Source: Pseudomonas kuykendallii
GTDB lineage: Bacteria; Pseudomonadota; Gammaproteobacteria; Pseudomonadales; Pseudomonadaceae
Reading direction: 5' to 3'
NCBI RefSeq assembly: GCF_900106975.1
Contig: NZ_FNNU01000002.1
Span: 682,001 to 746,000, forward strand
Length of the DNA stretch: 64,000 nucleotides
Shown: positions 42,453-52,713 of the stretch, one piece after another
Layout: each line of letters begins with the position of its first letter
Numbering within the stretch: the first letter of the stretch is position 1
Translations under genes and position numbers: made by a program
The notes under the pieces: generated by a model
Told to the model about the DNA's origin: nothing
What the model saw: the letters and a program-made list of their open reading frames with translations, nothing else
Databases searched by the model: none

Positions 42453-43485
42453 AGTTGTGCGCGTGCAGGGCTTCGTTCAGTTCGATGGCGGTCTTGTTGG
42501 TCTTGCATTCCACCGCGCCGTTGCGCGAGTTGCGGCGGAACAGCAGGTCCGGCTGGCCGGCGAGGTCGCGTGCCTTGACCACGTTGACCAGGGCGTTCTG
42601 GTCGTCCAGCAGGGCGACCTTGGTGCCGGCGGTGATGTACAGGCCGGCCTCGACGATGTTGCGGTCGCCCAGCGGGATGCCGATGCCGGCGTTGGCGCCG
42701 ATCAGGCAGCCTTCGCCGACCGAGATGATGATGTTGCCGCCACCGGACAGGGTGCCCATGGTCGAGCAGCCGCCGCCGAGGTCCGAGCCCTTGCCGACGA
42801 ACACGCCGGCGGAAACGCGGCCTTCGATCATTCCCGGACCTTCGGTCCCGGCGTTGAAGTTGACGAAGCCCTCGTGCATCACCGTGGTGCCTTCGCCGAT
42901 GTAGGCACCCAGGCGCACGCGGGCGCTGTCGGCGATGCGTACGCCGCTCGGCACCACGTAGTCGGTCATTTTCGGGAACTTGTCCACCGACACCACTTCC
43001 AGCAGCTTGCCGACCAGGCGCGCTTCCAGTTGGCGCTCGGCCAGTTCGCTCAGGTCGATGGCGCCGGCGTTGGTCCAGGCGACGTTCGGCAGCAGCGGGA
43101 AGATGCCGCTGAGGTTCTGCCCGTGCGGCTTGACCAGGCGATGGGAGAGCAGGTGCAGCTTGAGGTAGGCCTCGGGGGTCGAGGTGAGCGCGGTGTCTTC
43201 GGCGAGCAGAGTGGCGACCAGCGGGTTGGCGCTTTCCGCCAGGCGGGTCAGCAGCGCGGACTGCGCGGCGTCGATGCTGCGCAGCGCGGCCGACATCTCG
43301 CGGGCCTGGTTGCTGCTGAAGGCGATCGCCTGGTTGCCGCCTTCGTAACCGAGGATCGGCGCCACGGCGGCGACCAGCTCGGCGCTGGGGGCCAGCAGCG
43401 GCTGGGAATAGAAGACTTCCAGCCACACGCCTTTGCGATTCTGCGTGCCGAGACCGAAGGCCAGGCTGAACAGGGTAGAGGACAT
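42451..43485 (-). CDS. dapD: 2,3,4,5-tetrahydropyridine-2,6-dicarboxylate N-succinyltransferase
   Basis: Trimeric succinyltransferase of the lysine and diaminopimelate pathway, 344 residues. This is the longer Pseudomonas-type DapD, with an extra N-terminal domain (about 1-170) ahead of the left-handed beta-helix. Hexapeptide repeats are clear from IADSARVRLGAYIGEGTTVM through RVSAGVFVGKGSDLGGG to AGIGIPLGDRNIVEAGLYI. The tail (LFRRNSRNGAVECKTNKTAI) closes the active site. It supplies DapC and DapE, both in this window. The stop lies in the palindromic repeat described above. Confidence 0.94.
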   Translation of the reverse strand: MSSTLFSLAFGLGTQNRKGVWLEVFYSQPLLAPSAELVAAVAPILGYEGGNQAIAFSSNQAREMSAALRSIDAAQSALLTRLAESANPLVATLLAEDTALTSTPEAYLKLHLLSHRLVKPHGQNLSGIFPLLPNVAWTNAGAIDLSELAERQLEARLVGKLLEVVSVDKFPKMTDYVVPSGVRIADSARVRLGAYIGEGTTVMHEGFVNFNAGTEGPGMIEGRVSAGVFVGKGSDLGGGCSTMGTLSGGGNIIISVGEGCLIGANAGIGIPLGDRNIVEAGLYITAGTKVALLDDQNALVNVVKARDLAGQPDLLFRRNSRNGAVECKTNKTAIELNEALHAHN

Positions 43486-43538
43486 GGTGATTTCCTTTTG
43501 TCTGGCAGGGCGCCTTGCGCCTCTGTGATGAATAAGTG

Positions 43539-43889
43539 TCAGTGGTTCAGGGCCGCGTCGTACAGCTCAGGCTTGAATCCGACCAGGGTGCGCGATCCCA
43601 GGTCGAGTACCGGGCGCTTGATCATCGACGGCTGGGCGAGCATCAGTTCGATGGCCCGGGCCTGGTCGAGATCGGCCTTCTGCGCGTCGTCCAGCTTGCG
43701 AAACGTGGTTCCGGCGCGGTTCAGCACGGTTTGCCAGCCATGCTCGTCGCACCAGCGTTCGAGGCTGGCGCGGTCGATGCCGCTGGCTTTGTAGTCGTGG
43801 AAAACATAGTCGACGGCGTGTTCGTCCAGCCAGCTGCGGGCTTTCTTCATCGTGTCACACGCTTTGATTCCGAACAGGGTGCGATTCAT
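43539..43889 (-). CDS. ArsC/Spx-family protein (YffB type)
   Basis: A thioredoxin-fold protein of 116 residues. The N-terminal FGIKACDTMKKARSWLDEHAVDYVFHDYK carries the single conserved Cys (C11) of the YffB branch, and PSMIKRPVLDLGSRTLVGFKPE holds the cis-Pro region. True arsenate reductases and Spx have similar folds; YffB members are proposed glutathione-dependent thiol reductases without arsenate activity. It sits 53 nt downstream of dapD's start on the same strand, transcribed toward dapD. The function is not certain. Confidence 0.85.
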   Translation of the reverse strand: MNRTLFGIKACDTMKKARSWLDEHAVDYVFHDYKASGIDRASLERWCDEHGWQTVLNRAGTTFRKLDDAQKADLDQARAIELMLAQPSMIKRPVLDLGSRTLVGFKPELYDAALNH

Positions 43890-44059
43890 CGTGGTGGGTC
43901 TGGTAACGTTGTCGAGCCTGGGAGTATGCCATCAGAGCGGTCGCCGATCTGCAATGCGATGGCGCGAAATCGCCGGCAGGTTGTCAGAGCCCGTTGCACG
44001 GGCCTCGCGATCCGGAGCCGTTTCCGGGTCATCGCGTGCCCCGCCAAGGACCGTTTTCG

Positions 44060-45697
44060 ATGCAATTGCTCCATACCATCCTGGTCATGCTGCTGGTCGT
44101 CGGCGGGACCCGCCTGACCGCGCAGTTCCTCCCCGTGCCCCTTCCGCTGATCCAGATCGCCGCGGGCGGACTGCTGGCGCTGCCGGCGTTCGGTCTGCAC
44201 GTCAGGCTCGATCCTGAACTGTTCATGTTGCTGTTCATACCGCCGCTGCTGTTCGCCGACGGCTGGCACATGCCCAAACGCGAGTTCTGGCGGCTGCGCA
44301 CGCCGATCCTGACCCTGGCGTTCGGCCTGGTGCTGTTCACCGTGCTGGGCGCCGGCGCCTTCATCCACCTGCTGTTGCCGGACCTGCCGTGGGCGGCGGC
44401 CTTCGCCCTGGCCGCGGTGCTGTCGCCGACCGATGCGGTGGCGGTCGCGGCGATCACCCACGGGCGCCTGCCGCGCGCGCTCAACCACATCCTGCAGGGC
44501 GAGGCGCTGATGAACGATGCGTCCGGCCTGGTGGCCTTCAAGTTCGCCGTGGCGGCGGCGCTGACCGGGCTGTTCTCGCTGGGCGATTCGAGCCTGGATT
44601 TCGTCCTGGTCGCGGCGGGCGGCATCGTCGTCGGCATCCTGCTCGCCTGGGGACTCGGCTGGCTGCGCGGCTGGATGATCGACCGCGGCTGGGACGATCC
44701 TGCGACCCATGTGGTGTTCCTGCTATTGCTGCCGTTCGCCACCTACGTGCTCGCCGAGCACCTCGGCGTGTCCGGCATCCTCGCCGCCGTGGCCGCCGGC
44801 ATGATGCAGAGCCGCCAGGACCTGCTGCCGCGGCAGACCACCACGCGGCTGCTCAACCACAGCGTCTGGGCGATGGTGGAGTACAGCTTCAACGGGCTGG
44901 TGTTCCTGCTCCTGGGGTTGCAGCTGCCGGATATCGTCAGCGCCGTCACCCGTGGCGTCGACGACCTCTGGCTGACCGTCGCGCAGTTGTTCGCCTATGT
45001 GCTGCTGGTGTTCCTCGTGCTGATGGCGCTGCGGTTCCTGTGGATGTACGCCTACTGGCGGATTTCCGCGCGGATTCGCCAGTGGCGCGGGCGGCCGAGT
45101 ACCTTCGCCGGGCAATCCTGGACACGCCTCACGCTGCTGCTGTCGCTGGGCGGCGTGCGGGGCTCGGTGACCCTGGCCGGTGTGATGTCGCTGCCGCTGG
45201 TGCTGGGGGACGGCAGCGGCTTCCCGCAGCGCGACCTGCTGATCTTCATCGCCGCCGGGGTGATCCTCGCCTCGCTGGCGGTGGCCAGCATCGGCCTGCC
45301 ACTGCTGCTCAGGGGCATGCCGGCGGACGACGGCGAGGAGCGTGACCGCGAGCGCCGCCGGCTCTGGCGCAAGACCGCCGAAGCGGCGATCCGTGCGCTG
45401 GAGGCGCAGGCGGAAGAGCCGGGCGAGGACGCCGAAACGGCTGCGCTGGTGGCGGAAACCAAGGCGCGGATCATGGCCGAATACCGCGATCAGCTGGATC
45501 GCCACGACAGCGACGAGGAAACCCGCCTGCGCGCGCGCAAGGTGCGGGCACTGGAAGGGCGTTTGCGTGTGCACGCGCTGCGTGCGCAGCGCCTTGAGCT
45601 GTACCGCCTGCGCCGCGAACACCTGCTCGACGACGAGATCGTTAGCGGCCTGCTGCGCGACCTCGACATCCGCGAGGCGCAGTGGCAGCAGGGCTGA
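44060..45697 (+). CDS. Na+/H+ antiporter (CPA1 family) with cytoplasmic C-terminal extension
   Basis: A 545-residue transporter with about 12 membrane helices to residue 400 or so. CPA1 signatures are FALAAVLSPTDAVAVAAI, LQGEALMNDASGLVAFKFA (with the ion-binding ND pair) and SLGGVRGSVTLAGVMSLP. The remaining 140 residues are charged and helical (ERDRERRRLWRKTAEAAI; RARKVRALEGRLRVHALRAQ), a likely cytoplasmic coiled-coil regulatory tail. ATG at 44060 (MQLLHTILVM) is set by the first helix; the longer frame from 43994 has a non-hydrophobic Pro/Arg lead. It is convergent with dapC, 18 nt apart. Confidence 0.88.
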   Translation: MQLLHTILVMLLVVGGTRLTAQFLPVPLPLIQIAAGGLLALPAFGLHVRLDPELFMLLFIPPLLFADGWHMPKREFWRLRTPILTLAFGLVLFTVLGAGAFIHLLLPDLPWAAAFALAAVLSPTDAVAVAAITHGRLPRALNHILQGEALMNDASGLVAFKFAVAAALTGLFSLGDSSLDFVLVAAGGIVVGILLAWGLGWLRGWMIDRGWDDPATHVVFLLLLPFATYVLAEHLGVSGILAAVAAGMMQSRQDLLPRQTTTRLLNHSVWAMVEYSFNGLVFLLLGLQLPDIVSAVTRGVDDLWLTVAQLFAYVLLVFLVLMALRFLWMYAYWRISARIRQWRGRPSTFAGQSWTRLTLLLSLGGVRGSVTLAGVMSLPLVLGDGSGFPQRDLLIFIAAGVILASLAVASIGLPLLLRGMPADDGEERDRERRRLWRKTAEAAIRALEAQAEEPGEDAETAALVAETKARIMAEYRDQLDRHDSDEETRLRARKVRALEGRLRVHALRAQRLELYRLRREHLLDDEIVSGLLRDLDIREAQWQQG

Positions 45698-45715
45698 GGC
45701 GGGTCTTGCGGAAGG

Positions 45716-46912
45716 CTAGCGCCGTTGCAGGAACGCGCGGATGCGCTCGGCGGCTTCGACGCATTCGGCCAGCGGCGCGACCAGCGCCATGCGCACGCGG
45801 CCGGCGCCGGGATTGAAGCCGTCCACCTCGCGCGACAGGTAGGAGCCCGGCACCACGGTGACGTGCTCCTCGGCGAACAGCGTCCGGGTGAACGCGGCAT
45901 CGTCCATCGGCGTTTTAGCCCACAGGTAGAAGCCGCCGTCCGGGCGCTGCACGTCCAGCACCGGCTCGAGTATGTCCAGCACGGCGTCGTATTTCGCCCG
46001 GTACAGGTCGCGGTTGGCGCGCACGTGGGCTTCGTCACTCCATGCCGCCACGCTGGCCAGTTGCGTCTGCACCGGCATCGCGCAGCCGTGGTAGGTGCGG
46101 TAGAGCAGGAAGGCCTTGAGGATGTCCGCGTCGCCGGCGACGAAGCCCGAGCGCAGCCCCGGCAGGTTGGAACGCTTGGACAGGCTGTGGAACACCACGC
46201 AGCGTCTGAAATCGCTGCGGCCCAGTTCGGCGCAGGCGCTGAGCAGGCCCGGCGGCGGGTTTTCCTCGTCGAAGTACAGCTCGCTGTAGCACTCGTCGGC
46301 GGCGATCACGAAGTGGTGCTCATCGGCCAGGGCGATCAGCTTCTTCAGCGTCTGCACCGGCACCAGCGCGCCGGTCGGGTTGCCCGGCGAGCAGAGGAAG
46401 AGAATCTGCGTGCGCTGCCAAACCTCTGCCGGCACCGCGTCGAAGTCCGGGTTGAAGCCGTTTTCCGCCCGGCAGGGCAGGTAGTGCGGCGTGGCCCCGG
46501 CGAGCAGCGCCGCACCCTCGTAGATCTGATAGAACGGGTTCGGGCTGACCACCAGGCCGTTGGCGCTGCGCTCGACCACCGTCTGGGTGAAGGCGAACAG
46601 CGCCTCGCGCGTGCCGTTCACCGGCAGTACGTGGCGCGCGGCGTCCAGCCAGCCCTCGGGCACGCCGAAGCGGCGCTGGCACCAGCCGGCAATGGCTTCG
46701 CGCAGGGCCGGAATGCCCAGCGTGGTCGGGTACACCGCCAGTTGCGCCAGGTTGTCGCTCAGCGCCTGGGCGACGAACGCCGGCGAGGCGTGCTTGGGCT
46801 CGCCGATGGACAGCGCGATCGGCGTCTTGCCGGCCGCCGGCTGCACGCCCGCGAGCAGCGCCCGCAGTTTTTCGAAGGGGTAGGGTTGCAGGGTGTCGAG
46901 GGCGTTGTTCAT
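45716..46912 (-). CDS. dapC: Succinyldiaminopimelate transaminase
   Basis: Class I/II PLP aminotransferase of 398 residues. It shows YPTTLGIPALREAIAGWCQRR, NGTREALFAF, PNPFYQIYEGAALLAGA, LCSPGNPTGALV, AADECYSELYFDE, and the PLP lysine in HSLSKRSNLPGLRSGFVAGD. A subgroup in Pseudomonas is DapC, acting between DapD and DapE in lysine and peptidoglycan precursor synthesis; dapD and dapE nearby support this, although AruC/ArgD-type enzymes can share the step. ATG at 46912 (MNNALDTLQPYPF) is chosen. glnD lies 55 nt upstream on the same strand. Confidence 0.9.
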   Translation of the reverse strand: MNNALDTLQPYPFEKLRALLAGVQPAAGKTPIALSIGEPKHASPAFVAQALSDNLAQLAVYPTTLGIPALREAIAGWCQRRFGVPEGWLDAARHVLPVNGTREALFAFTQTVVERSANGLVVSPNPFYQIYEGAALLAGATPHYLPCRAENGFNPDFDAVPAEVWQRTQILFLCSPGNPTGALVPVQTLKKLIALADEHHFVIAADECYSELYFDEENPPPGLLSACAELGRSDFRRCVVFHSLSKRSNLPGLRSGFVAGDADILKAFLLYRTYHGCAMPVQTQLASVAAWSDEAHVRANRDLYRAKYDAVLDILEPVLDVQRPDGGFYLWAKTPMDDAAFTRTLFAEEHVTVVPGSYLSREVDGFNPGAGRVRMALVAPLAECVEAAERIRAFLQRR

Positions 46913-46967
46913 GGGAAGGCGGTCTCGTGGCGGCAGGCCTGCGTTACGGGCAGGCCTGCCGGCGGTT

Positions 46968-49667
46968 TCAGATGCTGATCCGTTCCGGCGCGACCGTGCT
47001 GTCGGCGTCGGAGAGTTGCTGGACGATCGCCTGCTGCAGGCGCGCGCACAGCTGCGGGTCGGAGAGCGGCTGGTTGGCCGCGTCCGTGACGAAGAACACG
47101 TCCTCCACGCGCTCGCCAAGGGTGGTGATCTTGGCGTTCTGCAGGGACAGGTCGAAGTCGAGGAAGATCTTGCCGATCCGCGCCAGCAGGCCGGGGCGGT
47201 CCGGCGCGGTCAGGTCGAGCACGGTCACCGGGCGCTGCGCGTCGTTGTGGATGGTCAGGCGCGGGGCGAAGGCGAAGTGCTTGAGCTGGCGCGGTACGCG
47301 GCGCTGGATGATCGACGGGTAGTCGTCGGGGTTCTTCAGCGTATCGATCAGCCCGGCGCGGATTTCGCGGATGCGCTCCGGGTTGTCGCCGATGCTGCCG
47401 CCGTCGGCGTCGAGCACGATGTAGGTGTCGAGGGTGAACTGGCTGGTCGAGGTGATGATCCGCGCGTCATGGATGTTCAGGTTGAGCTGGTCCATCGCGG
47501 CCACGGTCACGGCGAAGAAGTCGTGCTGGTCGGGTGCGTAGATGAATATCTGCGTGGCACCTTCGACGTCGCGCTGGGCGGTCTCGCGGATCAGCACCAG
47601 CGGGCCGTCGCTGGCCGGGTGCTGGATGATCGCCTCGGTGTGCCAGGCCACGTCGCCGGCGGTGTGGCGCAGGAAGTAGTCGTCGCCCAACTGCGACCAG
47701 AGCTGCTCGGCGTCGTCCGGGTCGATGCCGGCGCGGGCGAGGATGTCCAGCGCGGCGCTCTGCGTCTGGCGGATCTGCTCTTCGCGGTCCAGCGGGTTTT
47801 CCAGGCCACGCAGCAACGCACGCTTGGTCTCGGTGTAGAGCTGGCGCAGCAGGCTGGCGCGCCAGGAGTTCCACAGGCTCGGGTTGGTGGCGTTGATGTC
47901 GGCGACGGTGAGTACGTAGAGGTAGTCGAGGTGCGTCTGGTCGCCGACCAGCTGGGCGAAGTCGAAGATCACCTGCGGGTCGGAGAGGTCCTTGCGCTGG
48001 GCGGTGGTCGACATGGTCAGGTGGTTCTGCACCAGCCAGACGATCAGCCGGGTATCCCATGCCGGCAGGTGGTGGCGGTGGGCGAACGCCTCGGCGTCCA
48101 CTGCGCCCAGCGCCGAATGATCGCCGCCGCGCCCCTTGCCGATGTCGTGGTAGAGCCCGGCGAGGTAGATCAGCTCGGGTTTGGGTAGCTTGTCGATGAC
48201 CTTGCTGGCCAGCGGAAACTTCTCCGCCAGCTCCGGGCGGCGCAGTTTGCGCAGGTGCTTGATCAGGTTCAGCGTGTGCGCGTCCACCGTGTAGATGTGG
48301 AACAGGTCGTGCTGCATCTGCCCGACGATGTGGCCGAACTCCGGCAGGTAGCGCCCGAGGATGCCGTAGCGGTTCATCCGCCGCAGGTTGCGGTGGATGC
48401 CCTGGCTGGACTTGAACAGTTCGATGAACAGGCTGGTGTTGCGGATATCGCTGCGGAACTCGTCGTCGATCAGGTGCCGGTGGTCGCGCAGCAGGCGGAT
48501 GGTGTCGGCGCGAACCCCCTTGATTTCGGGGTGCTGGGCCATCAGCACGAAGATTTCCAGGATGGCGAACGGGGTGCGCTTGAAGACGTTCGGGTTGCTC
48601 GCCTCGATATAGCCGTCGCGCAGCTGGAAGCGGCTGTTCAGCGGCTTGAGCTGGCAGATCTTGCCGGTGCTGAGGATGACTTCCTCGAAGTGCTGGTTGA
48701 TCAGGTCGTTCAGCTCGGCGATGCCCATCACCACCCGGTAGTACTTCTGCATGAAGCGTTCGACGGCGAGCTTGGCATCGGTCTCCTCGAAGCCGAGCAG
48801 CCCGGCGATGCGCCGCTGGTGGTCGAACAGCAGGCGGTCCTCGGCGCGCCCGGCGAGCATGTGCAGGGCGTAGCGGACCTTCCAGAGGAACTCCTGGGAA
48901 GAGGCGAGCAGGGAATATTCGCTTTCGATCAGGAAGCCCTGGCCGACCATCGCGTGCAGGTTCAGCGTGCCGAACTGCCGGCGGGCGATCCAGAGGATGG
49001 TCTGGATGTCGCGCAGGCCGCCGGGCGAGCCCTTCACGTTGGGTTCGAGGTTGTATTCGGTGTCGTTGTACTTGGCGTGACGCTTGGCCTGTTCCTCGCG
49101 CTTGGCCAGGAAGAACTGCAGGCTCGGCCACATCCGCTGCGGGCTGGTGACCTCGATCATCCGCTGGCGCAGGCGCTCCGGGCCGGCGATGGTGCGGCTT
49201 TCCATCAGGTTGGTGATCACCGTGAGGTCGGCGCGGGCTTCTTCCGCGCATTCCTCCACCGAGCGCACGCTCTGGCCGACTTCCAGGCCGATGTCCCAGA
49301 GCAGGGTGAGGAAGGCCTCGATTGGCGTGCGGAAGATCTCGTGGTCGGCGTTGTCCAGCAGGATCAGCAGGTCGATGTCCGAGTACGGGTGCAGCTCGCC
49401 ACGCCCATAGCCGCCGACCGCCACCAGCGCGATGTCGGCGTCCTCGCTCCAGTCGAAGCGGACCCAGGCTTCATGCAGGATCTGGTCGACGAACCAGGCT
49501 CGGTCCTCCACCAGGCGACGGATGTCGCGGCCGCTGGCGAAGCGCTCGTCGAGCACCTCGCGGGCCTGGCGGATGGCCTTCTTGAAGGCCGGGATCGGGC
49601 TGGATTTCAGGGCCAGTTCGGCCTGGAACTGGCCGCGGTCGAACAGCTCGGGGTCCATCTGCGGCAT
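46968..49667 (-). CDS. glnD: Bifunctional [protein-PII] uridylyltransferase/uridylyl-removing enzyme
   Basis: An 899-residue nitrogen sensor that uridylylates PII when glutamine is low and removes UMP when it is high. Domains in order: nucleotidyltransferase ([20 protein letters not shown], with Asp97 and Asp99), a helical GlnD linker, an HD domain ([35 protein letters not shown]), and two C-terminal ACT domains ([39 protein letters not shown]) that bind glutamine. Domain order and length are normal. It lies between map and dapC, as in P. aeruginosa. Confidence 0.96.
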   Translation of the reverse strand: MPQMDPELFDRGQFQAELALKSSPIPAFKKAIRQAREVLDERFASGRDIRRLVEDRAWFVDQILHEAWVRFDWSEDADIALVAVGGYGRGELHPYSDIDLLILLDNADHEIFRTPIEAFLTLLWDIGLEVGQSVRSVEECAEEARADLTVITNLMESRTIAGPERLRQRMIEVTSPQRMWPSLQFFLAKREEQAKRHAKYNDTEYNLEPNVKGSPGGLRDIQTILWIARRQFGTLNLHAMVGQGFLIESEYSLLASSQEFLWKVRYALHMLAGRAEDRLLFDHQRRIAGLLGFEETDAKLAVERFMQKYYRVVMGIAELNDLINQHFEEVILSTGKICQLKPLNSRFQLRDGYIEASNPNVFKRTPFAILEIFVLMAQHPEIKGVRADTIRLLRDHRHLIDDEFRSDIRNTSLFIELFKSSQGIHRNLRRMNRYGILGRYLPEFGHIVGQMQHDLFHIYTVDAHTLNLIKHLRKLRRPELAEKFPLASKVIDKLPKPELIYLAGLYHDIGKGRGGDHSALGAVDAEAFAHRHHLPAWDTRLIVWLVQNHLTMSTTAQRKDLSDPQVIFDFAQLVGDQTHLDYLYVLTVADINATNPSLWNSWRASLLRQLYTETKRALLRGLENPLDREEQIRQTQSAALDILARAGIDPDDAEQLWSQLGDDYFLRHTAGDVAWHTEAIIQHPASDGPLVLIRETAQRDVEGATQIFIYAPDQHDFFAVTVAAMDQLNLNIHDARIITSTSQFTLDTYIVLDADGGSIGDNPERIREIRAGLIDTLKNPDDYPSIIQRRVPRQLKHFAFAPRLTIHNDAQRPVTVLDLTAPDRPGLLARIGKIFLDFDLSLQNAKITTLGERVEDVFFVTDAANQPLSDPQLCARLQQAIVQQLSDADSTVAPERISI

Positions 49668-49716
49668 GCCTGGGGCTCTCCGGTGCGGGAATGCGTTCGG
49701 TGTGGTTCCCGGCCCG

Positions 49717-50499
49717 TCAGGCCGGGGTGCGCGCTATGGTGTCGTCGCTGCGCAGGGTGAGGATCTCGTAGCCATCGGCGGTGACCAGGATGGTGTGTTC
49801 CCACTGCGCGGACAGCTTGCGGTCCTTGGTGATGGCCGTCCAGCCGTCGCCGAGCAGGCGGGTTTCCGCGCGGCCCTGGTTGATCATCGGCTCGATGGTG
49901 AAGGTCATCCCTTCGCGCAGCTCCATGCCGGTGCCGGCGCGCCCGTAGTGGACCACCTGCGGCTCCTCGTGGAACACCTTGCCGATGCCATGCCCGCAGT
50001 ATTCGCGGACCACCGAGTAGCCCTGCTTCTCGGCATGCTTCTGGATCACCTCGCCGATGTCGCCCAGGTGCGCGCCGGGACGGACCAGCTGGATGCCTTT
50101 ATAGAGGCATTCCTGGGTGACCCGGCAGAGGCGCTCGGCCCATTCCGGTGTCTTCCCGACCAGGAACATCTTGCTGGTGTCGCCGTGATAGCCGTCCTTG
50201 ATCACGGTGATGTCGATGTTGACGATGTCGCCATCCTTGAGCGGCTTCTCGTTGGGAATGCCGTGGCACACCACCTGGTTGATCGAGGTGCAGATCGACT
50301 TGGGGTAGCCCTTGTAGTTGAGCGGCGCGGGGATCGCGTCCTGCACGTTGACGATGTAGTCGTGGCAGATGCGGTCCAGCTCTTCGGTGGTCACGCCCAC
50401 GCGCACGTGCTCGCCGAGCATTTCCAGCACGTCGGCGGCCAGGCGGCCGGCTACGCGCATTTTTTCGATTTCCTCGGGCGTCTTTATGGTGACGGTCAT
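49717..50499 (-). CDS. map: Type I methionine aminopeptidase
   Basis: Removes the initiator Met from new proteins. It has 260 residues of the pita-bread fold with the five metal ligands in [24 protein letters not shown] Asp pair, [14 protein letters not shown] (His), MTFTIEPMI (Glu) and WEHTILV (Glu). ATG at 50499 ([14 protein letters not shown]) is the family start; the frame continues upstream to 51432 only as a shadow of rpsB. It is divergent from rpsB, as in most gammaproteobacteria, with both promoters in the 264-bp gap. Confidence 0.96.
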   Translation of the reverse strand: MTVTIKTPEEIEKMRVAGRLAADVLEMLGEHVRVGVTTEELDRICHDYIVNVQDAIPAPLNYKGYPKSICTSINQVVCHGIPNEKPLKDGDIVNIDITVIKDGYHGDTSKMFLVGKTPEWAERLCRVTQECLYKGIQLVRPGAHLGDIGEVIQKHAEKQGYSVVREYCGHGIGKVFHEEPQVVHYGRAGTGMELREGMTFTIEPMINQGRAETRLLGDGWTAITKDRKLSAQWEHTILVTADGYEILTLRSDDTIARTPA

Positions 50500-50622
50500 T
50501 GGGGCTCTCTGGCACAAGGCAAATAAAGGCACGATTCTATCAGTTCGAGCCCGCCGCCCATAAGCCGGCAGCGAAAAGCCAGTGGGCAGGCAGCGGTTTT
50601 CCTTTCGGCTCGCGCCACCTTG

Positions 50623-50631
50623 TGGTATAAA
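50623..50631 (+). promoter_or_regulatory. Extended -10 promoter of rpsB
   Basis: TGGTATAAA fits an extended -10 (TG-N-TATAAA) with a poor -35 upstream (TTTCGG at 17 bp). Transcription would start near 50640 and give a leader of about 125 nt before rpsB, long enough for the S2-dependent autoregulation known in E. coli. The leader has a hairpin (CGGGCATGCAGCCCG, about 50646-50660). Confidence 0.55.
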
Positions 50632-50763
50632 ACGCGCCGCTTTTACGGGCATGCAGCCCGAAGAGCTTGAACCCCACACACGTATCGACACGATATCCTG
50701 GGTGCCCGCAAGGGTTGGATATTGGGATGCGTGGAGGCCTAACCCGACTATCGAGGAATAGAA

Positions 50764-51504
50764 ATGTCTCAAGTCAACATGCGCGACATGCTGAAGGCCG
50801 GTGTGCACTTCGGCCACCAGACCCGTTACTGGAACCCGAAAATGGGCAAGTACATTTTCGGCTCGCGTAACAAGATTCACATCATCAACCTGGAAAAAAC
50901 CCTGCCGATGTTCAACGAAGCCCTGGCTTTCGTTGAGAAGCTGTCCGCAGGCAAGAACAAGATCCTGTTCGTCGGCACCAAGCGTTCCGCCGGCAAGATC
51001 GTTCGCGAAGAAGCGGCCCGTTGCGGCTCGCCGTTCGTCGACCACCGCTGGTTGGGCGGCATGCTCACCAACTACAAGACCATCCGTGCCTCGATCAAGC
51101 GCCTGCGCGAACTGGAAACCCAGTCCCAGGACGGCACCTTCGCCAAGCTGACCAAGAAAGAAGCCCTGATGCGTTCGCGCGATCTGGAAAAACTGGACCG
51201 CAGCCTGGGCGGCATCAAGGACATGGGCGGCCTGCCGGACGCACTGTTCGTCGTCGACGTCGACCACGAGCGCATCGCGATCACCGAAGCCAACAAGCTC
51301 GGTATCCCGGTCATCGGCATCGTCGATACCAACAGCAGCCCGGAAGGCGTTGACTACATCATCCCGGGTAACGACGACGCCATCCGCGCCGTTCAGCTGT
51401 ACCTCGGCGCCATGGCCGACGCCGTGCTGCAAGGTCGTCAGAACGCCCAGGGCGGCGCCGACGAGTTCGTCGAAGAAGCTGCCCCCGAGGCCGCCGAAGG
51501 CTGA
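50764..51504 (+). CDS. rpsB: 30S ribosomal protein S2
   Basis: S2 of 246 residues, with [22 protein letters not shown] at the N-terminus, [34 protein letters not shown] and [20 protein letters not shown]. It is the last protein to join the small subunit and, in E. coli, represses rpsB-tsf by binding the leader. The acidic C-terminal tail ([15 protein letters not shown]) is typical. GAGGAAT lies just before the ATG. A terminator or attenuator separates it from tsf. Confidence 0.98.
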   Translation: MSQVNMRDMLKAGVHFGHQTRYWNPKMGKYIFGSRNKIHIINLEKTLPMFNEALAFVEKLSAGKNKILFVGTKRSAGKIVREEAARCGSPFVDHRWLGGMLTNYKTIRASIKRLRELETQSQDGTFAKLTKKEALMRSRDLEKLDRSLGGIKDMGGLPDALFVVDVDHERIAITEANKLGIPVIGIVDTNSSPEGVDYIIPGNDDAIRAVQLYLGAMADAVLQGRQNAQGGADEFVEEAAPEAAEG

Positions 51505-51535
51505 TAAGCCGACGCCAGCGTCACCCGGTGCGCAG

Positions 51536-51558
51536 AAAGGGGGCTAGGCCCCCTTTTT
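51536..51558 (+). terminator. Terminator or attenuator between rpsB and tsf
   Basis: AAAGGGGGC (51536-51544), TAG loop, GCCCCCTTT (51548-51556) followed by TT. It lies about 30 nt after the rpsB stop and would reduce readthrough into tsf. Confidence 0.8.
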
Positions 51559-51635
51559 GCCACCTCAGAATCGATCACCCGGTTGTCATCCGTATCGGGT
51601 GGAATGGTTGAAGACCTTTCTAGAGGATCAAGAAC

Positions 51636-52505
51636 ATGGCAGAAATCACTGCAGCCCTGGTTAAAGAACTGCGCGAGCGTACTGGCCAAGGCATGATGGA
51701 TTGCAAGAAGGCGCTGACCGCCGCCGGTGGCGACATCGAGAAAGCGATCGACGACATGCGTGCCGCGGGCGCCATCAAGGCCGCCAAGAAAGCCGGCAAC
51801 ATCGCTGCCGAAGGCTCCATCGCCGTCAAAGTGGCCGATGACAACAAGTCCGCCGTGATCATCGAAGTCAACTCGCAGACCGACTTCCTCGCCCTGCAGG
51901 ACGATTTCAAGAACTTCGTCTCCGCCAGCCTGGAAAAAGCCTTCGCCGAGAAACTGTCCGACGCCGCTCCGCTGGTCGCCGCTCAGGAGTCCGCTCGCGA
52001 GGCGCTGGTCGCCAAGGTCGGCGAGAACGTCAACATCCGTCGCCTGACCCGCGTCGAAGGTGATGTCGTCGGTGCTTACCTGCACGGTCACCGCATCGGC
52101 GTACTGGTTACCCTGAAGGGTGGCAACGCCGAACTGGCCAAGGAGATCGCCATGCACGTCGCGGCGAGCAACCCGCAGTTCGTCAGCCCGTCGCAGGTTT
52201 CCGAAGAAGCCGTGGCCAAGGAAAAGGAAATCTTCCTGGCGCTGAACGCCGACAAGATCGCCGGCAAGCCGGAAAACATCGTCGAGAACATGGTCAAGGG
52301 CCGTATCAACAAGTTCCTCGCCGAAGCCAGCCTGGTCGAGCAAGCGTTCGTCAAGGACCCGGAAATCAAGGTCGGCGATCTGGCCAAGAAAGCCGGTGCC
52401 GAAGTGGTGTCCTTCGTTCGTTACGAAGTAGGTGAAGGCATCGAACGTGCCGAAGTCGACTTCGCTGCCGAAGTTGCTGCCCAGGTCGCCGCGACCAAGC
52501 AATAA
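51636..52505 (+). CDS. tsf: Translation elongation factor Ts
   Basis: Nucleotide exchange factor for EF-Tu, 289 residues. The N-terminal UBA-like domain shows LVKELRERTGQGMMDCKKAL, the core carries SQTDFLALQDDFKNFV, and the C-terminal segments HVAASNPQFVSPSQV and SLVEQAFVKDPE are conserved. It follows rpsB in the standard order; a ribosome-binding sequence of AGGATC type lies upstream. Length is normal. Confidence 0.98.
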   Translation: MAEITAALVKELRERTGQGMMDCKKALTAAGGDIEKAIDDMRAAGAIKAAKKAGNIAAEGSIAVKVADDNKSAVIIEVNSQTDFLALQDDFKNFVSASLEKAFAEKLSDAAPLVAAQESAREALVAKVGENVNIRRLTRVEGDVVGAYLHGHRIGVLVTLKGGNAELAKEIAMHVAASNPQFVSPSQVSEEAVAKEKEIFLALNADKIAGKPENIVENMVKGRINKFLAEASLVEQAFVKDPEIKVGDLAKKAGAEVVSFVRYEVGEGIERAEVDFAAEVAAQVAATKQ

Positions 52506-52666
52506 GTCGGTATACACTGTGTCGCCCCGAAGAGGCTGCCCGTTCACGCGTGCGGCCTTTTCGTCAAACTGGGGGCAGTGTTTGGCCGGGTTTCCACAGG
52601 CCCGGCGAAAGTTTCTGGCGCTGCGCTGCAACTCGTGAGCGAGGCGCTGTCCAAGCGCAATACGCA

Positions 52667-52681
52667 GGCCCCCGAGGGGCC
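52667..52681 (+). promoter_or_regulatory. GC hairpin in the tsf-pyrH spacer
   Basis: GGCCCC (52667-52672), CGA loop, GGGGCC (52676-52681), 32 nt before the pyrH start. No T-run follows, so it is not a typical terminator. It may be a leader structure; the function is unknown. The remainder of the 208-bp spacer shows no ORF I can support. Confidence 0.35.
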
Positions 52682-52713
52682 GAAAACCTCAACGCCGCAG
52701 GAGAGAAACGCAA

